Shown here piece after piece: positions 32,169-44,078 of a stretch of 64,000 nucleotides of DNA. Made by a program: the position numbers and the translations under genes. Location of the stretch: assembly GCF_003171515.1 (NCBI RefSeq), contig NC_089390.1:5766001-5830000 (forward strand), written 5' to 3'. The notes below the pieces were generated by a model. It worked only from the letters and a program-made list of their open reading frames with translations, searched no databases and was not told the origin of the DNA. The stretch's first letter is position 1. Each line of letters opens with the position of its first letter. This stretch comes from Pyrenophora tritici-repentis. Taxonomy: Eukaryota; Ascomycota; Dothideomycetes; Pleosporales; Pleosporaceae.

Positions 32169-34913
32169 GTTGGAAAGCAGGGTGGCCAACAGTTCGGGCG
32201 AAGCTTCTCTGGGACCGCGTGATGCTTAGTGTATTGCGCAGTGTGCGGTAACGAGGCGCGTCGGCGGAGCGAGGGACACAATAGGGCAGGCGGCAACAGG
32301 GCGAGTGTGTGCCAGGGCAGACTGGCAAGTTAATGCAGGCACAGGTGCCGAGCGGGCAGCCTGGAGCGGCGCAATCAGTGTGATACTGCGGGTGGTGCCT
32401 TTGTGGAGTGGGAGTAAGAAGGCTGAAACGATATGATGACGAATAGAGGGCGGCGTTGCAGCAACAACATTCGGACGCTGCGGTCAGCTCAGTGCGAGCT
32501 ATCCAAAAAGACGTGGGGGGAATGGGTAAGTCGTCAGGGAGTCGATGTTGGGAGTAGAGGCGGGTCGTTCACGTTTACAGGAACCGGGTCAGTGGTCAGG
32601 GAGTTCGCAACGACGGATAGTTACGCGGACGAGTGCTGGCTGTGTATGTATGATAAGGCGCGGCGACTTAAGGTGGCGGGGGAAAGCCAAAGCCCCTCTT
32701 TGACGCCGACTCGATGCAGGAGGCAGCTGGGCAGTTGGCACGAGCAAGAGAGACGCGGCAGAATGCGGCTCTTGGGAAAGGATGCAGCTAGACAGGTGTC
32801 GAGTACAAAAGGCCAGACGTCTCCGTCGAGATTGGTGCTGACGTTGAGGCACGACTCAACTCACGATTGCGACTGACTGCGCTGCATGCGAGGAGGGGTT
32901 GGTACCGTAAGGCACAGACGGGACCTTAGCTTCCAAGTGGTGCGCCCCCGGCTGGCAGAGAAGGCTGGGGTGGGAGAGAAGTGCCAGGATTGATCCATCT
33001 TGCGACAGAGCGCATCTTCTTGTGTGCAGACTGCAGATCTCCGATTAGCCACTGCTTGGCCCACTATCCAGCCTGCAGCTTTTGGACCTAAATGTCCTCC
33101 TCCAGTGAAGCCAAAGGCGCAGCTGAGCCGAACGCATCTCTCTGCCCGCCTGTCAGATTGCATCATGTGCGCCTTCGAGTCGTCGAGTACCATCCTACCA
33201 GGTACCACTGGGCGGGGCTCTCGACACGCAAAGCATGAGCAAAGCATCTACCTTGCTGCAGCATGCAGCAGAAGAAACCCGTGCCCGCTACTACTTTTCC
33301 TTTTCCTTTTCCCGGCTCTTTCGATGACGAAAGCCCACCGCTGTGTTTCACGTGTCATCTGTAGACCGCTTCTGACGACTTACACCAAGCCGGCTCTCTC
33401 CACACCTATTCGGTCCCACCACTGTCACGATCGCAGTCATCATGGTCAGCAAACAACGGTGGCTGTCGTCTTCTTCACGGACTGTCTGACCATGCTTTGG
33501 CGGAGCAATTGGCGGATCAATTGGTCAACGCGGATACGATAGTGCTGCAGACTAACAGGTCCGAGATGCAAGGCACTGGACCAACAGATCCACATGAAAA
33601 GTCTCGTACCTTTTGTACCTTACCGAACCGACAAGACTAGCACCGCGATTCTACCGGTCTGCGACATAACACAAATTTTGCCTCGTGCATCGCTCGCGCA
33701 AACCAGACGGCGGCGGCGGTCAAGGTCGCTATCGACTCCAGCTTGAGACTTCTCGCTCTAGTGTAGCGGTGCGTGACTGTTGTTGTCTTCTCGCCGTCGT
33801 ACACGCTGCACAGTAGCCTGTACCTTGGAAGCGCCGACCAAAAGACCAAAAGGTGAAAAGGGATCAAAGTCCGCCCGACCGGTGCCAGTGCCAGTGCCAG
33901 TACCTGGCTACCAAAGCGGATGTACGCGGACGATGCCATATCGCGGTCATCTGCACCTCATCGACAAGGCCGGGCTTAGGCTTTTACCCAACCTGGTCCA
34001 TACTAACCTAACAGCTCGTCATTGCCGTGTACCTGCACCAGCTGCAACCATGAATCTTGACACGTTGTCTAGACGGCATAAAACAACTTCTCCACATGTG
34101 TACCCTACTGACGCGACGTATGCTAACATCACACTGCTCTCATGTCCTGCAGCGCCAGCTCGAGGGCTAGTGAAACGCTTCTGACTTTATGCAAACCATG
34201 CAATGCCGCTCAGCCTGCGCGAAACAGCAAGGGATCTGCCGCCAGCGCCTGTGGCGGCGATGGCGATGTGCGTGGTGTTGAGGGGCAAGCCCGGTCTATC
34301 AGCCATTACTCGCGGACGGCTACTAAACTAGTGAGGTGGAGTCAGTCAGTACATGGTCACATGTCTCCTTACCGCACACGCCTCCAGCCTATTCCCCTCG
34401 ACATTAGTGCTAAGAACACAACCTGGCATATACGTTAAATGCTCGTATTCGCCTCATGCAAAGAAACGTTATTCCAAGACATGTGAATCATCACTGCCGT
34501 GCATTGCTCCTGTTGTGACATAGTGACGTCTCAGCGCCAGTGACCTTTGCGCGTATTTCAAAACTCGAACCCGAGTTGAAACTTTTGTTTACGCCGCACC
34601 GCAGCCTAGTCTTGGGTTTCGTAAGCATACTTCCTAATGTTGTGTACCCATGACGGGCATGCTTACTCCTCGCTGCCAAGTCCTTTGTACAATCGTTGCA
34701 CCCAGAATCAACCGAGGCAGCCGCGAACTGTAAGTTGGTATCACATTGCTCTGTCTATAACTCATGACTTTTGCCAATAGCCACTCTCCAACCACTGCTG
34801 CACTATCCCCAACCTATGCACCTGTCGTATTCGTATCCTACACCGATGCTACGAAATCAACTGCTTCACTCTACGCCGCCTAAAGTACAAGAGCACACTC
34901 AAGTCATCCGTGC
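32169..34913. other. 2.7-kb intergenic region upstream of the C2H2 factor
   Basis: Contains many short frames with inconsistent composition and no recognisable domain. It includes CT-rich runs (about 33290-33312, repeated tttcc/ttttc) and a gtgcca triplet repeat at about 33883-33900. Probably the long promoter or 5' leader of the C2H2 gene plus the 3' region of SEC24. Confidence 0.5.
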
Positions 34914-37752
34914 TTACTGCACAACCTGAATAATTCGTCAGCATTGTGTTCCAGCATGCATGCTCATCATTGACATACCTTTTCCCGAAGCTTGCTTATC
35001 CACTGCACAATGCTCTCGCCCTGGTCTGCCCGATCTTCCACGAGCAATGTTTGTGCCCACAACTTCAGGCTTGGGTCGCCGTCTTCCTTGATAATATACA
35101 ACGTAGGTAGTGTGATGGATCCTACACCCTTTGACTTGTGATCTCTTGACTTCTCGACAACTGCACAATGTTAGATGACTAGCACTATCTGGACTTGATG
35201 ATATCGGCTCACCTGCTCGTACTCGTTCGGAGTATTCATTGTCCAGAACAGGCAACGAGCCCTTGCCCTGCTTCAACTGCGTACGGTCTTCAACACCAAA
35301 TACGTCTGCCAAGAGCGCGGGAACAGTATCACGGCCAATCCACCTGATCATGTTAGTTTGTGCGTAGTGCCGGTCACAGGCATGTACTTACAAGAACTGA
35401 TTGACACCATCGTCCAAAAGGTACAAACCGTATGGGACAATGTTAACACTGGACAAGTTCATGGCAGGCGGCATGGTGATTTGGCCAGTAGTAGGTTCAG
35501 GTACACCAGCATCATCAGGCATATCCTAAGACGTGTTAGTTTCAGGAGTAGAGAATATTCTTTGGAAAACATACATGAAGCGAGTAGAAACTCGGGTATA
35601 TGTATTGCGTAAGAAGCCTCAGTGGCAGTGTGGAGAGGAGGTCAAGAGCCGCTGACCGGAGATCACTCGGAATCTGAGCGCTCTTACGAAGACCCACGTT
35701 CTTGATGAGACCCAAGAACAATATCGGGAGAGCGCGGAGGTTCTGAGGCAGTTGCAGACCGCCGCCGCCCATGCTGCCACCTGCCAGCTCTTTCCTGTAG
35801 GTCGAAAGGATCTCAATAACCTTGGCTTGCAGAGCGTCCCGTGCCGCATCGAGACCACTCGACAACGCTCGTTCAACAGCCTTGTGGCTGAAGTATGCGG
35901 TGATTGCTTGCGCATCTGCTGAGGCATACACCGATGCTAAGCTCTCTGTTGTAGGTACTGCGAGTGTCAACACCCTGATACGGCGCTGGCCACTTGAAGT
36001 GGTATGTAGCACAGCAGCCTGGAGACAGGCGAATGGCTTCGAGATTGTCTCGTCGATAGCAACTTCAATCACAACTGCTTGGTCCCTGGGGTAAGCGGGG
36101 AAGGCGCACAAATCGGAGGAGCGGTTGAAAAAGTTTCCGTAAAAGGCGGACATCCTCAATCCAGTGGTCGCACGCACTCGGAGCACAGCCTCAAGACCAA
36201 TCTCAGCAGACAAGTAGTCGGACAACTCAGTTGCGATCTTGACAACATCTTCCTGTCTCGCGGCGTTCCATCCGGGGTAAAAGTATGTCTGACCAGCAGT
36301 AAACCGGGGAAGGTTAGATAATGTCGCAACATCCTGATATTGCTGAGAAAAGAGGAACATGTCCACAGAGACCTGGTTCTTGGAACATTCCACAGCGAAC
36401 GATTTGTACCAGTTGTTAGCCGGTTGCAACAGACTGCCTTCTTTGCCAGTACCCAACAACGACTTGTCTTCTCTAGGATTCAGCGCGGCATGTCCAACAT
36501 TGGGCAGGGAGGCACCAATAACGGTCAGCTTTCCGCCAAGGGGAGAGATGAGTTTATGTGCGGATCGAAGAGCTGATCCAAGCGCAAAACCAGAAGCGTG
36601 TGTGTTCTGGAACATGGTTGGGAGACGGTCGAGGAAATTTTCGATGTTGTTGCGGCATTGGCTAAGGCTAACGAGGAGGTCCGAGGGCATGGGTAGGTAG
36701 GGCTCGTCTAGATCGGAAACTACAAGTTGCTGCGGCTCGTTCGACTCGCTGTTATCGGGGGGAATTCCGAAAAAGTGCAGACCGTTGTCGACTGCCATGA
36801 AACCAAGGCGCGTTCGGCCATCAGCGTTCGGTATCCGTCCCAGAGCTTCCTTGATCACTCTCGACACAACGGCAAGAAGACCGTTGTTGACTGCCGCCTG
36901 TGTGCAGTCCAAAATAATGTAGTAGCACAGCGGTTGTGGAGGTCGGACCATGTACTCCTGGGGAGCAACGAATTCGGTTACAGCGTAGTTCAGCTCTGGT
37001 CGCTGCCAACGATCCATGCTCTTTTGTTGTGCCGCATCCCAGTCGAATGCCTGGGGGACGTCGTTTGTGAGGTTGCACATGTTGCACTTCCACCGATGTC
37101 CATGGTCCAGAAATGAGACGAACGGATTGATGTAAGCGCGGCATCGGCGACAACGGCTGATGACCTGGTCGTGGACTACCGGTACTGGATCCTCAGAATC
37201 GTGCAGGCTAGCATATGGGCTTATAACCAGAGCAAATGGCAGTTTACTCTTCTTGAGGAGGGAGTGGTTGGTCGGGATGGTATTGAGGGTACATCGCAGG
37301 TATTTGCTCGACTCGTTTGCGAACTCGGAGGGCGTGGCTGCGGCGTTGGATGGCAGATTGATCGGTGGAGGAGGGTTGTATAGTTCTGAGACGTGAAAAG
37401 GCTGAGCGATGAGATCTGAAGGGAACAGTTGATTCTGCTGAGTAGCAGCTGCGGGCTGCTGAACTTGCGGTGCTGCCTGTCCTGGGCCTAGGTTCATCTG
37501 TCCAAACTGCTGGCCAAGAGCATTTGGATCTTGGGTTGGTGTCTGCTGCTGACCATATTGCGCTGGCTGGCCATATGCTGGAGCAGGAGCGCCATAGGCA
37601 GGAGACGGCCCTCCGTAGGTCGTAGGAGTGTTGTAATTGTAACCACCTGGCGCGGGTGGGTTTGGTCCTTGTGCGGCTGCATCGGCCGTATTGGCTCCAA
37701 ACTGATAGCCGGTTCCCGCTGCGTAGCGGTCCTTCTTCTTACGGTCCGCCAT
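34914..37752 (-). CDS. SEC24: COPII coat subunit Sec24
   Basis: Cargo-binding subunit of the COPII coat at ER exit sites. ATG 37752 ([13 protein letters not shown]) begins a Gln/Pro/Gly-rich tail; the [14 protein letters not shown] segment, the zinc finger [14 protein letters not shown]...WKCNMC, the trunk domain ([15 protein letters not shown], with [15 protein letters not shown] later), and the beta-sandwich, helical and gelsolin-like modules ([19 protein letters not shown]) follow in order. Exons: 35575-37752, 35392-35525, 35213-35343, 34979-35160 and probably 34914-34925, separated by 48-53-nt introns. The last intron has a consensus GTATGT donor, a ctgac branch-like site and a CAG acceptor, giving an ending KVVQ; read-through would instead stop at 34967. 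Total 878 residues, typical for the family. Confidence 0.94.
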
Positions 37753-38173
37753 TGTCAAAGTAGCGGAGGAGAGCAGTAGAAGGGTGCGGAGTGATGGTAG
37801 TAGAATTGGCCGTAGTGGTGGGCTTTCAGCGTGAATTTAGGTGAGGTTAAGAGCTCCATGTGTCTTCTTTGGGGAAACGGCACATTCCGCGCTAAAAGGT
37901 CCCCGCCAACGCACAGACGAACATCGTAGTGGGACGCGATACATACCTGCATTCCGTTTACATCTAGAGAACTCAAGGCAGCCGTCTAATCCACCAATTT
38001 TATTCGCTGAGATGTCGCTGAACCATGGATAGGCATCACTGAAAGCATTCGAGCATACGTATCAATGAGGAAATATCATTAGTTCAGGTATACATATGCA
38101 CACCATCCATTTACGCATCAAATCAATTACTACACGCCGTCATTGACGCTCAAGGCACCACCGTAAGAGACCA
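37753..38173. other. Intergenic, SEC24 promoter
   Basis: 421 bp between the SEC24 start and the 3' end of the eisosome gene, both minus strand. No other feature seen. Confidence 0.6.
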
Positions 38174-39384
38174 CTAGGCAACGTTGGCGACCTCTTGTCG
38201 GGGGATCTCATGCTGTCTCTCCACTCTGTCCGCTTCTTCCAAGGGGTTCGCAGATGACGCCGCCTTCTCAAGCTCTACACCTACCGGGCTCTCGCTTCTT
38301 ACTGTATTTCCGTAGGCACTAGAATCCGGAAGTGAGCTTCCAACTCCAGTTGTGGCTGCCGGTACTGGGGCTCCAGGCATCGCGCCCACTCCAAGGTTTC
38401 CTGCATTGGAATGAATAGGCTCCACTTCCAATCGATAGTGGCGAAGATCATCTTCGGCGTCAGTAAGGACTTGACGCGCCATCTCTACCTCGGCGAATGG
38501 CGGATGCACGTCACCGGGTACAATTGGCGTGTCGTCGACGAGGTTCAAGAGCCGACGGGCATGCTTAGCAAGGATTATCTGCTTCTCTGCACGCTCGATG
38601 GTGGCTGCGAAGTGGTGGTCATAGGCCTCTTTGAACTTCTGGCGGGTCTAGTAGGGTCAGCAAGTGGTATTGATCAATACAGAGCCAACATACAATGTTG
38701 CTCAGCTGCGCTTCAGCAACAAGGCTCTGGGCCTCTGCGCGAACGAGCTCCTGCTCAAGCTGTACTATTTTAGTACTCTGTGGTTCCTTGTACTTAAGTT
38801 TCGCAATCTCATCAGAAACCTATGCCGTGGTTAGAAATCGGTCACTGACGGCGATGCTATAGTGTACCTTGGTCTTATGGTCTCGGCTTGGCTGCACCGA
38901 ACTCTCTGTGTTGCGGATCTGCTTCAAGATACCTCGATATTCCTCCAGAGATTGCGCATAGAGATCCTCTTGTTCGGCAATCTCTGCGAGTAGCACTCCA
39001 AGCTTGTCTGAGACGTCCGAAATCGTCTCGTCCTCGGTTGCCTCGCCCCACTCAGACAGCTGCTGAGCAATACCGAGCCGTTCGCGTGCGGCAGCCTCGT
39101 AGGCACCGATGGCATGGTTCTCCGACTTGATAATCTTGAACAGCTTCTTCGAGAGCTCCGGTTGTTGCGTGCCTCGGAGAGAGGCCATGGTGAAGCGGTG
39201 CTTGGGTACGGATTTTTCCGTACTACCACTGCCCTTCTTCGAGCGGACTGAAAGCGATCGATTCCTACGGACATTGGTATTAGCGACCACCTTCAAGGTG
39301 TGCAAAGACTCCTGAGCCAATCATGAAAGGGGGGAAACATGACTACTCCGAGACCATGTCTGAGCGCCCGAGCCTGGCTTACAT
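38174..39384 (-). CDS. PIL1: Eisosome core protein, Pil1/Lsp1 family (PilA-like)
   Basis: BAR-domain protein that builds eisosomes and furrows under the plasma membrane. Four exons: 39383-39384 (the bases AT), 38868-39264, 38694-38819 and 38174-38647; 332 residues in total. The start codon is split by a 118-nt intron (AT|gtaagcc...gtag|G), giving MNRSLSVRSKKG, the expected PilA-type N terminus. The family core is clear: LSKKLFKIIKSENHAIGAYE, QLSEWGEATEDETISDVSDK, NTESSVQPSRDHK, EQELVRAEAQSLVAEAQL, ERAEKQIILAKHARRLL and DDTPIVPGDVHPPF. The C-terminal tail is variable and Ser-rich. Without the split start, no ATG in frame precedes the conserved N terminus. Confidence 0.92.
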
Positions 39385-42300
39385 TCTGAGAGCGGTCTGA
39401 CAATGAAGCGTGTATTGAGTCGTGTATAGTAATCTCCTGATTGACATGTCAGTACGTATTAGGCGGGAAAAGGCGCGAGCGCAAGCGCGCGCATCGCACA
39501 TGCGCTCCGTAAAACAATTGCAGAATAGATTTGGAGGGGTACCTCTTTGGAAACAATTTCAGGTATGTTATCTGAGACGTAGATATTCAGCGTTTTGGAA
39601 GATAGTCTTTGATGAGGCGGGGGTCTGTCAGCCTGAGAATGTCGCGCAAGTTACGGTGATGTCATAGCCTGGCCCGGAAGCTGCGCATCGCGAATGGCAG
39701 CCACACACAGCCAGTCAAACCTTCACCATCTGCCGACTCATCCGCTTCTCGATAATTATCACTTCATCTTAAGATCACCTATTTTGTTCTTTGCTGTATC
39801 GACTCGTATGCTGTCATCGCCCACGACGCCACCAGTTGCACGGAAAGGATGTTGCCCCCTGTAGACAGCGCGCTGGTCGAGTATTCGGAAGATGGTTTAC
39901 ATGGAGTAGTCCTAATATTTGGTGGGCGCATCATTCAATAGGTCAATATGGAAAGAATCGAATTTTCGCAATATAGCTGTCCGATGTCCTTGAGCCAATG
40001 AAGAGGATATTATATGGCAAGCCTTGCTTGCCATTGACGGAAGTTAGAGTCGAGAGGATAATCCACTATTCCTGTACTCTCGAGATTTCCATAGGGAAGC
40101 ACTTGCTATTGTCAATTTTCAATGCTAGTGTACATCAGTAATCTCTGTAGCCAACATTCACTGCTCACAATCCTATCCGAGTGAAGGGTTTCAAATCACC
40201 TGCGATCTTCTGTGAGAATAGCAATAATGGAAAAGTTTCGTTAGCTCAAGCTCGGGGCCGTCCTGCAAGCATCATTGCATACAAGTACTGAGTGCGTCAG
40301 CTTATAATGTGAACTACCTTGCGAGACTTTGCTGCCCACTCCCCTGGGCCGTTATCTGGCCTAGTTGACTATCAAAGCCGCTTCTCTCGTGTATACAGCC
40401 AGAGCACTCTAGCAAAACCTCATTGTAGCCAGTAGGCTGTTGTATAAAGGTCGCTCTTGCCAATGTTACGTCCACTGACTTGTGCCTGGCTGGCAGGTTC
40501 CCCACTGACCACCTTGCTGCTTTGTTGGACTGCTTCCCTCTCATTTACGCCCATTCGGACATCTTCCAATCCATGTCCGTTCTTAGCATCCGCTGTCAAT
40601 GTTCACCTCGGCGATGATGCCCCCCCAATGATCGAACACATATGACACGGTCGATATCAGCGAGGCAACAAACCATATCATCTTCCTACTCAACAAAACC
40701 AGGTTCAGTTCCATGGTAGAGTAGAGTTTTAGGTCTCTCGAATATCCCTAGATGATAACCTCTATGCAATTTTCATTTGCCAACGCTATCTAGTAAGCAG
40801 AACCACTTTCGCAACGAGCGATCGCACCCACCGAACAACCGATCGAGCTCACATTGCCAGATCGCAACGCCAGATCGCAACGCGGTCAGTCTGAATAGCG
40901 ATAATAACGAAAGTGGCATTTCCGCCGTCTCCTTATCTTCGCCACTACAACTGAGTGCTCGGTCCTCACCCAACTCGTACGAATACTAGAAGGTTCACGG
41001 AAAGACTTAATTTCATTCGCCAATGACGTGGATGAAAAATCCAACGCACGCTCCGACAATGGTAGCTATGACGGTAGCAAGAACGAAGATAACTTTGACG
41101 AAGACAACGCGAGCGGTGGAAGTTTACAGACATGAGCAACATGGATGATAGTAACAAGATTCATAACACGGTAGGCATCAGCTTCGTCGAGATTTCTGAC
41201 ATTGAGGACGATGGTCTGGCTATCAAGACCTCTTCAACTACATGGCCTCTAAACACATGATCACGTTGCATGCTACACATACCATGCCGCATTTGTCACC
41301 AAATCGTCCGAATAATCGTCACTTTCATGCAAAGATGCAGCAGTATCGCCTTTTTACCTCACCGAATTCCCATAAAAGTGGAATACACTAGCTATTGGAG
41401 CACAGTAAACACGCAGTGGTGGTGCTAGGCGCATACGCCCAATCAACGTGTCATTATTGCATAGGAGAGCCGTTCAAATCAAGCCATTAGCGTCTCTATT
41501 TATTTGGAGTTTAACAACACCAATGAAATCGCACTCATAGCATTTTTTATCCAACGCCCAGAATCGTTCGTTCGTTGGTAGAGTCTTGATGACAATTGGT
41601 CTACCAGATCACCGAGCAGCAAGGTCCTACGTGTCGCAAGTTCACTTGAATACGAGGCTGGAGGAATAAGCACTTCAGAGAGTAGTCCCCCTACAACTCT
41701 CGTTTACCAATGTTAGTTTAGTTACAATGCTACTTCTCACCTCCTATATGCCTAAGTAGTCACTAAAGCTTATATAGTACTAGGTGCTAAGATACTACAT
41801 TTCCTACGACCATATGTTCTTAGTGTGCCTCCCTTTGCTATTTGTATCTTCGGAGCCGTCGTCTAGAGGTATAGTCCTTGCGATATGACAAGCCATTATC
41901 AACCTAACAGAGTTGTGACAGCAGCAGTAGCAACATCACGCACTTGATGCTAGTCCACAGGAATTCTTGTGTTTGTCAAGAAGAAGAAAGACCTGCAGCT
42001 CCTAGGGCTTTTGGTATCTATAGGCACTCACACTGGAGGTCACGATACACACCCCGCTATCCGTAGCTGCTGGATTACTACTGTTACTGAGTCTATTCCA
42101 GCCCGAACTGATCTCAACTTGAGCATGCAGGCTGTCCTTTGTTTCTGGGGGGACGACCGCTAAACCAGACGACGTTGAACGGTATAGCGTTGGCGTCTTC
42201 CACGACCTCGGTTAACTACATGTCGCTCCTGCAGATAACTAACTATAGCCGGCAGGAATTGCCGAAACCTGCACCTGGCCCATCTATGGTCGTAGCGACG

Positions 42301-43778
42301 ACCACCGAGAAAGTTAAGCAAGGCCAGATTGATGGTAGCGCATTCGGTTGCGGCGGAGCTCCGGATCCCGCAATTCTGCACTCTATTCTTGTCGGCGATA
42401 ATGCTATTTACGACATGTATCCGTCATGTTGTAATGAGTTCTATATACGGAGTATGCCATAGAGAGACTCCAATCAACCCAATAGCTATGATCCCTGCTT
42501 TGAACCCCCTTAATGAATCGAATACCTGCAGACTTGGTGATGGTGAATGACTGCTCTAAGTTTGTAGTTTGCGAGCTAAACTGTTCAGGATGGAGGTATG
42601 TGGGTGCGAACTGAACGCAACTGCAGCCAACCCGGAATCATCGCATTGGTAGTTTTATTACAGAAAATGCTTGATCTGCAGAACTTGTGTAAGCTGACAA
42701 TGCCCAGATGGTTCGCCGTAAGCTTTGGCGTCGCTGGGCAACGGGGGTTGTACCTTCTCTCTTCGGTGACATGCTAAACCCAGTCGCACCTCTCACTTCT
42801 CGCCCGACAAGAGTCTTCATCAGCTTTTACTAAAATCTTTGGTCCGTCTGTAAAAGTCGGGAACGCACTGTTCGTACCCTTGAGATTAGTAGGACACATC
42901 TTAAACGTCTTCACCGCCAGCCGCCACCTTCCGTAGCACTTACCGGTAGACATAATGCTGACACGAGTGGTGAAGAAGCGGTAGCGAGGCAGAATGCGGA
43001 CATCCGTTATATGAGAGAGAGAGTAGGTTGCCCCTAAAGTATCGCGTGCTATTGTTAAATGACGCGTGAACAAGGATACCACGCCCATCTCTCAAATCTC
43101 AGAGTCGGGATTCGTCAACCACGTCGCTCAACCTATGTAGTGCCGTGTTGGGTGAAGTTGGTATAAGCAATCTGGTGGGTACCCAGTCCTAATGCAAATT
43201 TGTCTCGGCTTCTGTGAGCGGGGTTTTGGAAGGGATAACAAATGTGGCCGGACAATCATTTCTTTGGGCCCGTATACGTATGGGGTGCAGGTGCGGTGGC
43301 CCCAAACGCGGGGAGTCTCTGTGCCGATCCGACATGTTGCGCAACCCCGTATTAAAATTCAGCGCGCGTCTCGCGTCAGATTACTCGGGATTCCTCAGCG
43401 CTTGAGCGTAATACTGATGTTAGCTGCAATGACGCCAGCTTTTGGCATAGATGCGTAGGCGTGTGGCGCAAGCTGCTACCAGCGGACGTTGTGTGCGAGA
43501 ACTTTAACAAAGTATGTTACTCATGGGATTTCTATTTTCGGTCCGACTTAATGGGAGAAGATTTCCTTCTTGAAGCGGCGATTAAACTGAATCTAACGTA
43601 GGTTGGGATCTACTAGCGCAGGCTTACGGAGAAACGTACCTGAGAAAGCAAAAGCAAAAGGGAAGGTGAAGCTAGCGAGACGGCGGGGTCCCGAGGTCCT
43701 TAGCGTCATGTTAGTGAGGTGCGCTGTAGGTCACGGTGTGATACGTATCCATGGACGGCACTATTTCGCATACTTTAC
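39385..43778. other. 4.4-kb gene-poor region
   Basis: No frame longer than about 110 codons and none with a recognised domain. A stretch at 40990-41130 translates as an acidic Asn/Ser/Asp-rich text (SFANDVDEKSNARSDNGS), and 42139-42460 has a 107-codon frame (contains GQIDGSAFGCGGAPDP). Both end in stops and look like relics or chance. No tRNA or repeat array recognised. Confidence 0.45.
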
Positions 43779-44078
43779 ATGAAGGTAGCAGCTTTGCTTT
43801 TCCTGTTGCTCACTATACCTGCTCTCCTACCCGCTTTCCAGTCATTTGGTCAGTCAAAATGCCCGGATCACGGTGCTTATGCCTCCGCACTTTCTGCAGA
43901 GCTGGTTCAATATGGCGCAAGAGCGCAACGGCTTGTCAACCTCTGTGGCGCAGTTACGGCTCCGACCCCTCTGGCCCCTTGGCGGTATCACGAAGGCCGT
44001 TGCATTCAGGTGTGGTGTGGTTCAGCGGTCGTTCGGTCAGCGGCCCAACCGGACCCCTCACAGCATGGACTACCCTAG
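43779..44078 (+). CDS. Candidate small secreted Cys-containing protein (weak)
   Basis: ATG 43779 opens a 99-codon frame that begins with a convincing signal peptide (MKVAALLFLLLTIPALLPAF), followed by a mature part of about 73 residues with four cysteines (in KCPDHG, NLCGAV, GRCIQ, VWCG). Size, secretion signal and even Cys number fit a fungal small secreted protein or effector candidate. However, codon use is not obviously better than in the overlapping frames, one of which is longer, and no homologue is recalled. It lies alone in a gene-poor region, which suits but does not prove an effector gene. It could be chance. Confidence 0.25.
   Translation: MKVAALLFLLLTIPALLPAFQSFGQSKCPDHGAYASALSAELVQYGARAQRLVNLCGAVTAPTPLAPWRYHEGRCIQVWCGSAVVRSAAQPDPSQHGLP

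Noticed and set aside
31561..32229. 222-codon plus-strand frame opposite the C2H2 gene
   Set aside because: Antisense of the zinc-finger exon; Ser/Cys/Leu-biased, no domain.
41860..41945. Possible tRNA-like start (gccgtcgtctagaggtatag)
   Set aside because: No B-box or T-arm at the expected distance and no acceptor-stem pairing.
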